Under the pieces are notes generated by a model. That model did not search any database. It was not told the DNA's origin and was given only the letters and a program-made list of their open reading frames with translations. Source: Actinomycetota bacterium (lineage in GTDB: Bacteria; Actinomycetota; Coriobacteriia; Anaerosomatales; JAUXNU01). Taken from it: a stretch of DNA of 49,987 nucleotides. Every line of letters starts with the position of its first letter. Positions within the stretch are counted from its first letter, which is position 1. Positions 15,632 through 24,530 of this stretch are shown piece by piece. The stretch covers positions 1 to 49,987 of the forward strand of contig JAUXNU010000207.1 of the NCBI GenBank assembly GCA_030682655.1, in the 5' to 3' direction. The position numbers and the translations under genes are program-made.

Positions 15632-16714
15632 ATGGCGAAACCGGAAACCGGCAAGAAGCGCATGGGTGTCTTCGAGCGGTATCTCTCCCTCTGGGTAGCG
15701 CTCTGTATCGCCGTCGGCACGTTCATCGGCTGGCGTTGGCCGGGCACGTCGGACGTACTCTCCCGGTTCTCGTACGCGCAGATCTCAATCCCCGTCGCCG
15801 TGCTCATCTGGCTCATGATCTATCCGATGATGCTGCAGATCGACTTCGCCTCGCTGCGGCGCGTGGGTGAGCGCCGCCAGGGGCTCATCGTGACGACGGT
15901 GACGAACTGGCTCATCAAACCTTTCACGATGTACGCCATCGCATGGTTCTTCCTCAACGTCGTCTTCTCGCGGTGGATCCCCGTCGACCTCGCACGCGAG
16001 TACCTCGCCGGTGCCGTCCTGCTCGGGGCTGCGCCCTGCACGGCGATGGTGTTCGTGTGGTCCTACCTCGCCGATGGCGACCCCGCCTACACTCTCGTGC
16101 AGGTCGCGCTGAACGACCTGATACTCCTATTCGCTTTCGCGCCGATCGTGATGTTTCTCCTTGGCCTGACAGACATCCTGGTTCCATACGACACGGTGAT
16201 TCTGTCAGTCGTGCTGTTCGTGGTGGTTCCACTGCTCTCCGGTTGGGTCTCACGCGTGCAGCTCATCAAGCACAAGGGTCTTGAGTGGTTCAAGGGCTCA
16301 TTCCTGCCGGCTCTGGCGCCTGTGACGATCGTCGCCCTGCTGGCCACCCTCGTGATCATCTTCATCTTCCAAGGTGAGACCATCGTGGCCAACCCGCTGC
16401 ACATCCTGCTCATTGCGGTTCCACTCACCGTGCAGACGTATCTGATCTTCGCGATCGCCTATGGATGGTCGTGGCTGTGGCGGCTGCCGCATCCCATTGC
16501 CGCGCCGGCCGGTTTCGTGGGCGCGTCGAACTTCTTCGAGCTTGCGGTCGCCGTTGCCGTAGCCCTCTTCGGACTGACATCCGGAGCGACGCTGGCCACC
16601 GTCGTGGGCGTGCTCGAAGAGGTGCCCATCATGCTCTCCCTTGTGTGGATCGCGAACGCCACGCGTGGGCATTTCGAGCGGCGCTCAGCTGTGCCTGCGA
16701 GGGTCAGCGGCTAG
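15632..16714 (+). CDS. acr3: ACR3-type arsenite efflux permease
   Basis: About 360 residues and roughly ten membrane segments. The ACR3 signature GAAPCTAMVFVWSYL carries the conserved Cys required for As(III) transport in this family; FIGWRWPG and QIDFASLRRVG are also typical of the N-terminal half. The protein exports arsenite (and sometimes antimonite) using the proton gradient. ATG at 15632-15634 is preferred to a GTG 6 bases upstream because GGAG then has good spacing. It is divergent from arsR-hgcAB and shares its operator. Confidence 0.94.
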   Translation: MAKPETGKKRMGVFERYLSLWVALCIAVGTFIGWRWPGTSDVLSRFSYAQISIPVAVLIWLMIYPMMLQIDFASLRRVGERRQGLIVTTVTNWLIKPFTMYAIAWFFLNVVFSRWIPVDLAREYLAGAVLLGAAPCTAMVFVWSYLADGDPAYTLVQVALNDLILLFAFAPIVMFLLGLTDILVPYDTVILSVVLFVVVPLLSGWVSRVQLIKHKGLEWFKGSFLPALAPVTIVALLATLVIIFIFQGETIVANPLHILLIAVPLTVQTYLIFAIAYGWSWLWRLPHPIAAPAGFVGASNFFELAVAVAVALFGLTSGATLATVVGVLEEVPIMLSLVWIANATRGHFERRSAVPARVSG

Positions 16715-16740
16715 GACGCGACCCCGGTCCGGTGGGGCGA

Positions 16741-17556
16741 CTACCCGCTGCGCAACGCCTCTGCGAAGGCCGCCGGAAGCCCCGCCGAGACCGTCGCAGC
16801 AGCGACGGCCTCGATATCGTAGCCAACGCGATGCACGCGAACACCTACGTAGACGTCGGTGGATCCCGCCAGGGCAAGTTGAGGATCCGCTCCCGCCACA
16901 CTGCACACGTCATCCGCACTCCCGAGTACCAGCTCGACCCAGCAGGCGCGTGGATCGCCGTCCTTTGGCTTGCCGACGGAACCTGAGTTGACGTAGTGCA
17001 CGTGTGGAGCGCTATCGAGCGTACCCGCTCCCTGCCCGGCATCGATCACCCGGTGGTACGGCGCGTGGACGTGACCGACGCAAACGATGTCGGCAGCTGC
17101 GTCCTTGGCCAACCTCAACAGCTGCGCATCCGGCCGATCCGCCTGCAGGTACTCGTTGATCCGCCGAGGACTCCCGTGCGCGAGCAGGATGCGCGCGCCG
17201 TCCTCGGCCAGGCGGATCTCGCGGGGTAGTTCTGCGAGAATGCGCTTGTGCTCCGCGTCCAGCGCCGGTGCTGTGAACGCGTACGATGCGGCACCGTCGG
17301 CGCGGTCCTGCGGGGTCGCGTAGTAGCAGCCGCACTCGCCACGGTCATTGCCGACGCCGTCATCGTAGTTTCCAAGGACGGTGGGAATGCCGAGTGTCAC
17401 GATGCGGTCGATCACAGCTGCCGGCCCGGGACCGTAGCCGACAAGGTCGCCAAGGCAGTAGCATTCGTCCACCCCCTCTCGCTCGATATCGGCGAGTGCA
17501 GCGTCGAGCGCGGGAAGGTTCCCGTGGATGTCAGAGAAGAGCGCGATTCGTCGCAT
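16741..17556 (-). CDS. Calcineurin-like metallophosphoesterase
   Basis: About 271 residues. Metal-binding motifs in order: ALFSDIHGNL, CLGDLVGYGPGP, VLGNYDDGV (Tyr where many members have His), LLAHGSPRR and CVGHVHAPYH. These mark a bimetal phosphodiesterase of the YfcE/MJ0936-like group. ATG at 17554-17556 directly precedes the conserved MRRIALFSDIHGN start. The physiological substrate is unknown. It lies downstream of a NifX-like gene in the same orientation and converges with acr3. Confidence 0.88.
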   Translation of the reverse strand: MRRIALFSDIHGNLPALDAALADIEREGVDECYCLGDLVGYGPGPAAVIDRIVTLGIPTVLGNYDDGVGNDRGECGCYYATPQDRADGAASYAFTAPALDAEHKRILAELPREIRLAEDGARILLAHGSPRRINEYLQADRPDAQLLRLAKDAAADIVCVGHVHAPYHRVIDAGQGAGTLDSAPHVHYVNSGSVGKPKDGDPRACWVELVLGSADDVCSVAGADPQLALAGSTDVYVGVRVHRVGYDIEAVAAATVSAGLPAAFAEALRSG

Positions 17557-17629
17557 CTGTCGATTGTGCCCGTTCGCGATGGGTCGGGTAGAGAGGCCAA
17601 TCGAACAGCACGGAGATATGTGTGCGGAC

Positions 17630-18007
17630 CTAGTGGCCGCGACACACGTGCTGTCCGGTGAACGGCTGTGTCCTGCCCTCGATGACGGCCGCGATCGCGC
17701 CTGCGACGGTCGGCTCCGAATCCTCGAAGTACACGGCGATTCCTGCACGCTGCAAGCCGGACAGCGGGCCGCCGCCCATGCCGACCGCCGCTACCGCCGT
17801 GACGCCGCGCTGGTGAAGCAGGTTCACGGTCGACATACAGCCGCCGTGTTCGTGAGGGGGATTCGGCAGGATGTCCACCGCACCGACCTGGCCGTCGACC
17901 ACGTCGACGATCGTGAAGTGCTCCGAGTGGCCGAAATGCGCCGACCGCGGCGCGTTCAGGCCGCCCTCGCCCGCAGATGGAACCGCAACAACGATCTTCT
18001 CGCTCAT
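17630..18007 (-). CDS. NifB/NifX-type dinitrogenase Fe-Mo cofactor biosynthesis-like protein
   Basis: 125 residues. KIVVAVPSAGEGGLNAPRSAHFGHSEHFTIVDV and the later MGGGPLSGLQRAGIAVYFEDSEPTVAGAI belong to the NifX/NifB C-terminal fold, a small domain that binds metal-cluster precursors. The middle NPPHEHGGCMSTVNLLHQRGV supplies His and Cys residues. Most non-diazotrophs carry such proteins with unknown roles in metal or cluster handling, and no nif genes are seen here. ATG at 18005-18007 follows GAGGT by 7 bases. Confidence 0.87.
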   Translation of the reverse strand: MSEKIVVAVPSAGEGGLNAPRSAHFGHSEHFTIVDVVDGQVGAVDILPNPPHEHGGCMSTVNLLHQRGVTAVAAVGMGGGPLSGLQRAGIAVYFEDSEPTVAGAIAAVIEGRTQPFTGQHVCRGH

Positions 18008-18098
18008 CCCTGCTACCTCATGCTTTCTTCTCATCGAGCGCGCTCTCGAGCGCGCGTGCCATGTCGGCGGTGCGGCGTTCCCGCTCCCGCAGGTGCCC

Positions 18099-18506
18099 CT
18101 ACTCGGCTCGCTCGAGCAGTCCGAGAATGCGATCGAGCTTCTCGGACTCGATGCGTTCGAGGCGCGACTGCACGTCCTGGAGGTCGACTTCCGAGCGCGT
18201 GTTGGTGTCGTAGTCGGCCTGCGCCTGGTAGCGATCGCGCTCGGCCTGGCGGTTCTGGCTCATCATGATCACGGGCGCCGCGTAGGCCGCCTGCAAGGAG
18301 AACATAAGATTCAGCAGGATGAAGGGGTACGGATCCCAGTGCCGGGCCCACGCAATGAGGTTGAGGACGATCCACGCCCCCACAAGAATGGTCTGGCCGA
18401 TGATGAACGGCCACGAACCCAGCACGCGCGCCGTGCCATCTGCGATGCGCTGCCCGACGGTGAAGTCGGCCCGGTGACTCTGGTGCCATGTATGGTTGTG
18501 CGACAT
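18099..18506 (-). CDS. DUF1003 membrane protein ending at an in-frame amber codon
   Basis: 135 residues as read. After a His-rich start (MSHNHTWHQSHRADFTVGQRIAD) come two membrane segments (about 31-52 and 60-80; FIIGQTILVGAWIVLNLIAW, PYPFILLNLMFSLQAAYAAPVIMMSQNRQ), typical of DUF1003, then a coiled-coil tail (VQSRLERIESEKLDRILGLLERAE). The TAG at 18099-18101 is followed in the same frame by 26 codons of similar helical, charged character ending at TGA 18018-18020, just 10 bases before the NifX-like start. The longer reading (18018-18506) probably reflects the ancestral gene. Function unknown. Confidence 0.8.
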   Translation of the reverse strand: MSHNHTWHQSHRADFTVGQRIADGTARVLGSWPFIIGQTILVGAWIVLNLIAWARHWDPYPFILLNLMFSLQAAYAAPVIMMSQNRQAERDRYQAQADYDTNTRSEVDLQDVQSRLERIESEKLDRILGLLERAE

Positions 18507-18516
18507 GTGACTCCCC

Positions 18517-18966
18517 TCACGACCGGCCCAGAACATAGAAGACCGCGCCGGCGACTGCCAGCCCGATCTCGAACAGTCCGAAACCGCCAACAAGCGCGCC
18601 GGCGACAACCCCCGCCGCCGCAATCGCCGCTATCACCGGTTCACGGTGACCCCCTGAGGCTCGACGCGCGACTTCACCAACAACGGCGCCGTAGCCAAAC
18701 ATGATGAACCAGAAGAAGAATCCGATCGCACCGACGCCGAACCCGAGTAGCAGCCCACCGGCAAGACCGGCTCCGAGCGCGGCGCCCGCCGCCTTCAGGA
18801 GCTGACCGCGCTTGACCACAACGTACTGGCTACGAGCGGGGCGCGCGCACTCGGGGCACTTGTAGCCGACGGGTGTCGAGCGCATGTCCTTGGGACAGAT
18901 GGGCCGGTCACACTCCATGCAGCGCACCTCGGTCTCGACACCGGGGTGAAACACACACTCGGGCAT
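18517..18966 (-). CDS. B-box-type zinc-binding membrane protein
   Basis: 149 residues. The N-terminus has a compact zinc site: CVFHPGVETEVRCMECDRPICPKDM plus GYKCPECAR, giving several Cys and His pairs. Three or four Gly/Ala-rich membrane segments follow (about 58-80, 83-100, 110-130, 132-147). Such proteins are common in Actinomycetota and their role is not known. The stop is 10 bases from the DUF1003 start, so they form one unit with the NifX-like gene. Confidence 0.82.
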   Translation of the reverse strand: MPECVFHPGVETEVRCMECDRPICPKDMRSTPVGYKCPECARPARSQYVVVKRGQLLKAAGAALGAGLAGGLLLGFGVGAIGFFFWFIMFGYGAVVGEVARRASGGHREPVIAAIAAAGVVAGALVGGFGLFEIGLAVAGAVFYVLGRS

Positions 18967-18990
18967 CGCGTTCCCTTCGCGGAACCTGGA

Positions 18991-19851
18991 TCACGCCGGT
19001 TGGCTCACGTGGACGATCCGGTCCCGTCCGGCGCGCTTTCCTTCATACATCACAGTATCGGCCGCGTGAAGCATCTCGTCGACAGAATCCGGCACCACCG
19101 TGAACGTGACCGCGCCAACAGTCTGCGTGACGGACCCTCCGCCCTCGCCGATGGCCGAGGAAACGCCGTCCCTCGCCTTCGCGAGCACTACCTGCGCTTG
19201 ATCGTAGTCGGTCTCCGGAAGCAGAATACCGTACTCGTCGCCTCCCAGCCTCGCAACGAGATCGGTGGCGCGCAAGCGTCCTGACAACTCCAGAGCGATC
19301 GTCCGCAGAAGTTCGTCTCCAACGGAATGCCCGAGCGAATCGTTGACCTTCTTGAAGTTGTCGAGGTCGACGTAGGCCAGCGTGATGGGCAGCCCCGAGC
19401 GTCGCGAACGAGCGATCTCTACGGCGGCGCGTTCGAAGAACTGGCGTCCGTTGGCAATGCCGGTGAGCGAGTCGGTGCGCGAGAGCTTCTGTTCGAGGGC
19501 GTGAGCCCTCTTGACGCTGTCCAACAGATACAGGGTGATGTTGAAGAAGCCGAGCCTCACGATCATGTTCCACACGGGAATGGCGGCGTGAGAGTATCTC
19601 GCGCCCGAAGCGAGGTCCATCGCCATCCACGTCAGCGCAGACAGGATCGCATAGCCCATTCCCAGAATCCGTCCTGCATACCAGGTCACGAACAACACCG
19701 GTGCCAGGTAGAAGATCGAGAAGCTCAGCTCCGAACCGGTGTAGTAGTCAGCCGCTCCGAGCACACCGATGCCAATGAGACCCTGAACAACGACCACGGA
19801 GACCGACTGCCCGTCGAGGAGGCGGGCGAGCGGTGTCGATATCCGCTTCAT
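18991..19851 (-). CDS. Membrane diguanylate cyclase (GGDEF domain, GGDEY variant)
   Basis: 286 residues. Membrane segments occupy about residues 17-112, followed by a GGDEF domain: DSLTGIANGRQFFERA, VDLDNFKKVNDSLGHSVGDE, and the active-site loop RLGGDEYGILLPE (203-207). The last loop residue is Tyr instead of Phe. The product-inhibition I-site RxxD is present as RATD (194-197), five residues before the loop. It should make cyclic di-GMP if the variant loop is active. Its ATG overlaps the upstream MarR gene stop by 4 bases. Confidence 0.9.
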   Translation of the reverse strand: MKRISTPLARLLDGQSVSVVVVQGLIGIGVLGAADYYTGSELSFSIFYLAPVLFVTWYAGRILGMGYAILSALTWMAMDLASGARYSHAAIPVWNMIVRLGFFNITLYLLDSVKRAHALEQKLSRTDSLTGIANGRQFFERAAVEIARSRRSGLPITLAYVDLDNFKKVNDSLGHSVGDELLRTIALELSGRLRATDLVARLGGDEYGILLPETDYDQAQVVLAKARDGVSSAIGEGGGSVTQTVGAVTFTVVPDSVDEMLHAADTVMYEGKRAGRDRIVHVSQPA

Positions 19852-20267
19852 GAGGCCAGGTTCTCGACGTAGCGGCGCAGGAGCCCCACGAGCGCTTGTT
19901 TCTCGTCTCCTGTGAAGCCGGCTGTGGCGCGGGAGATGATCTCGTCGGCCTCCGACACGAGAGCGGGCATGATCCGCTCTGCATCCGTAGTCAGCCGCGC
20001 TCCGCCGGAGTCATCGAGACGGACCAGGCCCCGCGTCTTGAGCGCGACAAGGAGGCTACGCACCTGCTCGTGGGATATCTCGACGTGTGACACGATATCG
20101 GCAGCGCGAGCGCGGCCTCCCCGGTGCCCGGCGCGATACACGTGCCGCAACACCGCCCACTCCAGCGGACTCAGTCCGGCCGCACGGAGATGCGCGCCCA
20201 TTGCCGTGTGCATGGCACCAACGGCCTGGTCGACAAGGCGTCCGATTTCGCTCTCAGGTGTGTTCAT
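19848..20267 (-). CDS. MarR-family transcriptional regulator
   Basis: 139 residues. Winged-helix core LSPLEWAVLRHVYRAG, then IVSHVEISHEQVRSLLVALKTRGLVRLDDSGGARLTTDAE, the beta-wing of MarR proteins. ATG at 20265-20267 has GGAGGA immediately upstream. It is translationally coupled to the diguanylate cyclase, so the pair probably forms a ligand-responsive cyclic di-GMP switch; the ligand is unknown. Confidence 0.85.
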   Translation of the reverse strand: MNTPESEIGRLVDQAVGAMHTAMGAHLRAAGLSPLEWAVLRHVYRAGHRGGRARAADIVSHVEISHEQVRSLLVALKTRGLVRLDDSGGARLTTDAERIMPALVSEADEIISRATAGFTGDEKQALVGLLRRYVENLAS

Positions 20268-20346
20268 GCTCCTCCGCGAACAGAGTACCGGAGTTGCGGG
20301 TGTCAATCGAGGCACGGTGATGCGGCGGGACAATCTCGCTCGGTCG

Positions 20347-21951
20347 TCACCTGGCTATGTGCTGCATCGGCAGGTTGGTCAGGTCGACAGAGACCCTTGG
20401 GGTCCGAAGCGCAGATGGTATCGCGGGTGAAGTGCCCTGGGCGTGGCCGAGGGGGTCCGCCATCGGCGACACCAGCGGATACGACCCGACCGATGTGACG
20501 GAGGCGGGCAAGGCTATCCGCCCACCCACGGCGTTGATGTCATATACCGACGTGCCAAGAGCGGAATTCGCTGCGGTGACCGTCTTCGAAGCGACCGTCC
20601 TCGGCCCACCGAAGCACTCGAGGGCCAACATGTAGGGCCCGCTCACCGCGAGCTCGCTTCTGGCAGATGAGTGCAGAGAGCTTCCAGGCGTGAGCAGAAG
20701 GGCGCCGCCCTGGTGACCGCAGGCCGCTCCGCCCGCGAGCGCGTCCGGGAACTTCTCGCCCGAGGCGATTGCCATGATGTCAAAGCCTTTGACCTCCCAC
20801 ACCGTGCTCCGATAGAACTTGACCACTGCCCGGCTCGTCTCGTAGCGCGTGGCACCGTAGAGGCGGACGTAGTTCAGCCCGTCCCCGTATCCGACGGTGT
20901 TGGCCAGGTCTTGTAGCACGGTCTTCACGGGCACCGAGGCTGGCCCGCCCACGATGATTGCAGCATTGTTCTTGGCATCGGCAGTCATGTACTTCCACGC
21001 AGCCGCTGTCGCATTTGGCAAGCGATTGGGATCCGTGAGCAGCACCGGACGCCGCTCCATGTACGCGAACGGAGAGAGCGAGAGTGCGTCCGCGAACACG
21101 TCACCGCGAGCGATGAAGGGTTCGACGTTGCGATTTGGATCGCTCTTGAACATATCGTACACCCTGCGAGCGACCGCCGATGCAGTATCGTACCGGGTCG
21201 GACCGGAGATTCGCTCGGGGTGCGGAAGCTTGGCGGCGTCTATCTGCTTGACCACGTCGGAAGTGACCGAAGTCTTGCCGCCGACGATGAATATCTTGGT
21301 CACGCCGAGCCGCTGGAGCTCCGTTATCAGGCCAGCAGGCACCTTCGTCGGGCGCGTGAGAAGAAGCGGTGCTTCGTAGGCCCCGGCGAGCGGAGCTGCC
21401 GCCAAAGCGTCAGCGAATGCCTCGCCACTCGTGATGATTGCCGCCTCGGCGCTTGAGAAATTCGCCTTCGAGATTGCCAGTGCAGTCGAGTAGCGATCAT
21501 CTCCGGACACACGCTGAGTTCGTGTCGCCTTGAGCGTGGTCAGCGGAAGCATGAACCCGTTGACAACCGGAATCTCATCAACGTGGTAGGCGGTACCGTC
21601 GGTCACGTGCAATCCCTGCAGCGGGAAGAGCGCGTCCCGGTAGGTCGACCCTGGGTCGACGAATGCGACGATCAGCAGCCTGTCCGTTGGAAGCCCCGAC
21701 ATCTCGTAGCTTCCGTCCAGCACCGTTGTGGTTGTATCTAGTGGTGGTGGCGCCGTGTCGCTGCCCCAAGCCACCTCGGCATCGTAGACCTGCACTTGAA
21801 TCCCGGAGAGCGGGATTGCTGTCGATACGTCCTCCACGGTGCCGCTAACGACTCCCGGAGAACCCTCGACAGCTGTCGCAACGGCCGGAAGGCTCAGCAG
21901 CAGCACAATGAACGCCACCGTGCAGAAGAGCATGCGAACCCGTGCAGACAC
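20347..21951 (-). CDS. Secreted protein with three cell-wall-binding type 2 repeats
   Basis: About 534 residues from GTG at 21949-21951. The signal peptide (MLFCTVAFIVLLLSLPAVATA) is followed by a beta-sandwich-like region (about 30-140, GTVEDVSTAIPLSGIQVQVYD). Three CWB2 repeats then start at RVSGDDRYSTALAISK, RISGPTRYDTASAVAR and RLYGATRYETSRAVVK, each continuing with the typical A-S-GE-FADAL-(S/A) and PVLLT stretches and an IIVGG strand. CWB2 modules attach proteins non-covalently to the Gram-positive cell wall. The role of the N-terminal domain is unknown. Confidence 0.9.
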   Translation of the reverse strand: MSARVRMLFCTVAFIVLLLSLPAVATAVEGSPGVVSGTVEDVSTAIPLSGIQVQVYDAEVAWGSDTAPPPLDTTTTVLDGSYEMSGLPTDRLLIVAFVDPGSTYRDALFPLQGLHVTDGTAYHVDEIPVVNGFMLPLTTLKATRTQRVSGDDRYSTALAISKANFSSAEAAIITSGEAFADALAAAPLAGAYEAPLLLTRPTKVPAGLITELQRLGVTKIFIVGGKTSVTSDVVKQIDAAKLPHPERISGPTRYDTASAVARRVYDMFKSDPNRNVEPFIARGDVFADALSLSPFAYMERRPVLLTDPNRLPNATAAAWKYMTADAKNNAAIIVGGPASVPVKTVLQDLANTVGYGDGLNYVRLYGATRYETSRAVVKFYRSTVWEVKGFDIMAIASGEKFPDALAGGAACGHQGGALLLTPGSSLHSSARSELAVSGPYMLALECFGGPRTVASKTVTAANSALGTSVYDINAVGGRIALPASVTSVGSYPLVSPMADPLGHAQGTSPAIPSALRTPRVSVDLTNLPMQHIAR

Positions 21952-22154
21952 AAGAGCCCCCTATCATCGAGCTGCAACCTCCACCGGATGCAACTGCTAC
22001 GACCTCACCATGCTACGCCATCGGCCCACGCACCGTCAGGGTCCGGCATGGGCGCGGCCTCAGCACGCCGGGCAGGAACCGGGCCCGGCGGCGAGAAGAA
22101 ACCGGCGGAGTCCGATACTATGTCGTGTATCCGCCGCCGACCCTAGGACCGCCG

Positions 22155-22733
22155 ATGAACCTGAGAAGCGACGAGGCGCTCATCCGCCTGCGCGAGGGCA
22201 ACGCCCGCTTCGCCGAGGAGCGCTCCAGTGCTCGCTTCAGCGCCGAACATCGCGCAGCTGTGGTCGGCGGGCAGCGACCCTGGGCAGTCATCGTGGGCTG
22301 CTCGGACTCGCGCGTGCCGGTCGAGGCGGTCTTCGACGTTGGCGTGGGCGAGCTGTTCGTCGTACGAAACGCAGGTCATGTCGTCGATGATGCCGGACTC
22401 GCATCGATTCGCTTCGCCATCGAGGGACTTGGCGCAAGAACGATAGTCGTCCTCGGCCACGAGGAATGCGGCGCGGTCTCCGCAGCGCTTGCGGGCTCCA
22501 CCCCCGCGTGGCTCGCCCCGGTGATAGACCGCATCGATGTGAAGGGTGTCGACTCGTCCAACGCGCCCGCCGATGCAGAGAATCCGCTGCTTGCCGCTGC
22601 GGTCGACCGTCATGTCGAGAACACCGTGCTCGAACTCAAGCGACGTCTGGCCTCGCACAGAGAACACGAGAACCCAACGGTGGTGGGCGCAGCCTACAAC
22701 CTGAGTTCCGGGCTGGTACGCTGGCTCAACTGA
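22155..22733 (+). CDS. Beta-class carbonic anhydrase
   Basis: 192 residues. Zinc ligands Cys49, His102 and Cys105 and the Asp51-Arg53 dyad appear in VGCSDSRVPVE and GHEECGAVSA; ELFVVRNAGHV is a further family block. Interconverts CO2 and bicarbonate in the cytosol. ATG at 22155 sits after CCTAGGACCGCCG, a modest ribosome site. It is followed about 110 bases later by panD. Confidence 0.93.
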   Translation: MNLRSDEALIRLREGNARFAEERSSARFSAEHRAAVVGGQRPWAVIVGCSDSRVPVEAVFDVGVGELFVVRNAGHVVDDAGLASIRFAIEGLGARTIVVLGHEECGAVSAALAGSTPAWLAPVIDRIDVKGVDSSNAPADAENPLLAAAVDRHVENTVLELKRRLASHREHENPTVVGAAYNLSSGLVRWLN

Positions 22734-22843
22734 AACTTCGGTGGGGACGATGCCGATTGCGTGCGCGCAGTATCATGTGACTCCGCACGTAGACCAGGGC
22801 TCGACTGTGAAACACAGCGGGCACCAGGAAACGGAGCAGCGAC

Positions 22844-23308
22844 ATGCAACGTACTATGCTCGGCGGCAAGGTACACCGTGCAACGGTGACCGGGGCGCAC
22901 ATCGCATACGAGGGCAGCATAACGGTCGATGCCGATCTGCTCGACGCCGCCGACATCCTCGCCCACGAGTCGGTCTGGGTTTGGGACGTCGACAACGGCG
23001 CACGTCTGCAGACCTACGCTATCGCTGGACCTCGCGGCTCGGGTGTCGTCTGCATCAACGGCGCGGCGGCACATCTTGTAGATGTCGGCGATCTGGTGAT
23101 CATCGCAAGCTTCGTCGAGCTAGACGATGTCGCGGCGCGTTCGTGGAAGCCGCGCGTGGTCTTCGTCGACAAGCGCAACCGCATCGCTGCGATGCGCGCG
23201 GAACGCGGGGGGCCTTGCGCAGGTACACTGCACCCTCCCACTGCGAGAGCAGGCCATCTGACGTACTCAGATTCGCCGCGAGCTAGGTCTGCGCCACAGC
23301 CCGCATAG
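22844..23308 (+). CDS. panD: Aspartate 1-decarboxylase precursor
   Basis: 154 residues. Makes beta-alanine for pantothenate and CoA. It starts [29 protein letters not shown], and self-cleavage is expected between Gly24 and Ser25 to form the pyruvoyl group. [10 protein letters not shown] and [17 protein letters not shown] are conserved. The family is usually 115-140 residues; the last 35 residues here (after [11 protein letters not shown]) are low-complexity and overlap the 3' end of the converging nickel-transport gene, suggesting a recently extended tail. Confidence 0.93.
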   Translation: MQRTMLGGKVHRATVTGAHIAYEGSITVDADLLDAADILAHESVWVWDVDNGARLQTYAIAGPRGSGVVCINGAAAHLVDVGDLVIIASFVELDDVAARSWKPRVVFVDKRNRIAAMRAERGGPCAGTLHPPTARAGHLTYSDSPRARSAPQPA

Positions 23309-24326
23309 AGCGGCGCCTGAGCGCGAAGCCGATACCGACCGCCGTCAGCAGCGTGAGTGCCCCACCAACGAGACCAGAAACGCTTGTCCCGGGGTCGACC
23401 GCCGGCCACGCGGAACCCGACTCGCCCTCCTCCTCGGCTCCCGACGACTTGAAGCCGTAGTCGGGAAGGATGGCCGTCTTCTCCTGCGCCTGCTTGCTTG
23501 CGCCGTGAACGCCCTGCTCGCTGCCTTCGATCTCCTCGGCACCTGTGACCTTCCCTATGGACCACTCGAGCCCGTCGGGGTTGGCCGAGGCGAACCACGA
23601 GAACGCGCCGCCGGCGAGCACAGCGGCGATCACCAGGCCGATGAGCACGGGTCTCAGGTTCAGGCCGCTGAGAGAGCGACGCGTACCGGCCCGCTCGAGT
23701 AGCTGCGGCTCGGCTTTCAGCACAAAGAGCACTACAGCCGCAGTCGCGAGCCCTTCGACGATACCGATAGCCAGGTGGATCGGAAGCATCATGGTTGCGA
23801 ACGTGCCGAATGACAGCTCGCTGATACCCGACAGGGCCGTCTCGAGCACGACCCCAAGTGCACCGATCTGCAGCCCCACGACCGCAGCGAGGATTCCGCC
23901 GGTCACGAGGCGGCCTCGCGACAGACTGGAGCCGACGATGCGCCTGTAGATGAGCGGATAGGCAATGAAGGCGGGGAAGAAGCCCAGGTTGAAGATGTTC
24001 GCGCCCAGGGCAAGCAGTCCCCCGTCCGCGAAGAAGAGCGCTTGCACGGTGAGCACCGAGGCCATCACAAGGAATGCTGCATGCGGCCCGAGCAAGATCG
24101 CAAGGATCAGACCACCCCCCAGGTGCCCGCTCGAACCAGTCCCGGGGATGGAGAAGTTCAGCATCTGCGCGGCGAAGATGAATGCACCGACGACCCCCAT
24201 GAGCGGGATCTTGCTCTCATCGAGGTCCTCGCGGACCTTCTTCGCGCAGTACACGGTCGTTAGCGCCGTGGCGGCCCACAACGCTCCGCCGACCGGGACA
24301 CTCAGAAGCGAGTCTGCCATATGCAT
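23283..24326 (-). CDS. nikM: NikM/CbiM-type substrate component fused to a CbiN/PDGLE-like domain
   Basis: 347 residues. The N-terminus MHMADSLLS places His2 beside the start, as in NikM/CbiM proteins where the N-terminal amine and His2 bind the metal. [40 protein letters not shown] is the core signature. After about seven membrane segments, a linker carries [14 protein letters not shown], a PDGLE/CbiN-like domain, and a final membrane segment. It would form an ECF uptake transporter with the CbiQ and CbiO proteins encoded across the divergent promoter. The adjacent NikR favours nickel over cobalt, but specificity is not proven. Confidence 0.88.
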   Translation of the reverse strand: MHMADSLLSVPVGGALWAATALTTVYCAKKVREDLDESKIPLMGVVGAFIFAAQMLNFSIPGTGSSGHLGGGLILAILLGPHAAFLVMASVLTVQALFFADGGLLALGANIFNLGFFPAFIAYPLIYRRIVGSSLSRGRLVTGGILAAVVGLQIGALGVVLETALSGISELSFGTFATMMLPIHLAIGIVEGLATAAVVLFVLKAEPQLLERAGTRRSLSGLNLRPVLIGLVIAAVLAGGAFSWFASANPDGLEWSIGKVTGAEEIEGSEQGVHGASKQAQEKTAILPDYGFKSSGAEEEGESGSAWPAVDPGTSVSGLVGGALTLLTAVGIGFALRRRSMRAVAQT

Positions 24327-24364
24327 CTATCCGGGCACCTCCAGCGCGCATCTGTGTGCGCTCA

Positions 24365-24391
24365 GTGTTACGTACGACAGCATCGTGCTAC
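24365..24391. promoter_or_regulatory. Possible NikR half-sites between nikM and nikR
   Basis: GTGTTAC (24365-24371) matches the half-site reported for NikR in some anaerobes, and GTGCTAC (24385-24391) follows after 13 bases, but in direct rather than inverted orientation. The spacing is right, the symmetry is not, so this is weak. Confidence 0.25.
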
Positions 24392-24530
24392 TATGTACCG
24401 TGACGGTAGGCTCACATGGCGAGCACGTCAAGCGTTTCGGACGGATTCACACAACGGGTTCTCGCAGTGTGCGTACTGTGCTATCCGACAGCACGCAACA
24501 TCGCACGAACCGTGTACCGAGGAGGTATCC

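Noticed and set aside
18099-18101. TAG read as pyrrolysine or recoded amber
   Set aside because: No pyl genes are seen, TAG ends several ordinary genes here, and a nonsense change explains the pattern more simply.
21952-22154. A cyclic di-GMP riboswitch before the cell-wall-binding protein gene
   Set aside because: The leader lacks the conserved GEMM core (no ACGCA-AAGC-type stretch), although a diguanylate cyclase is nearby.
24327-24530. A cobalamin riboswitch in front of the metal-uptake gene
   Set aside because: No B12-box-like sequence (GCCACTG) was found; NikR is the more likely regulator.
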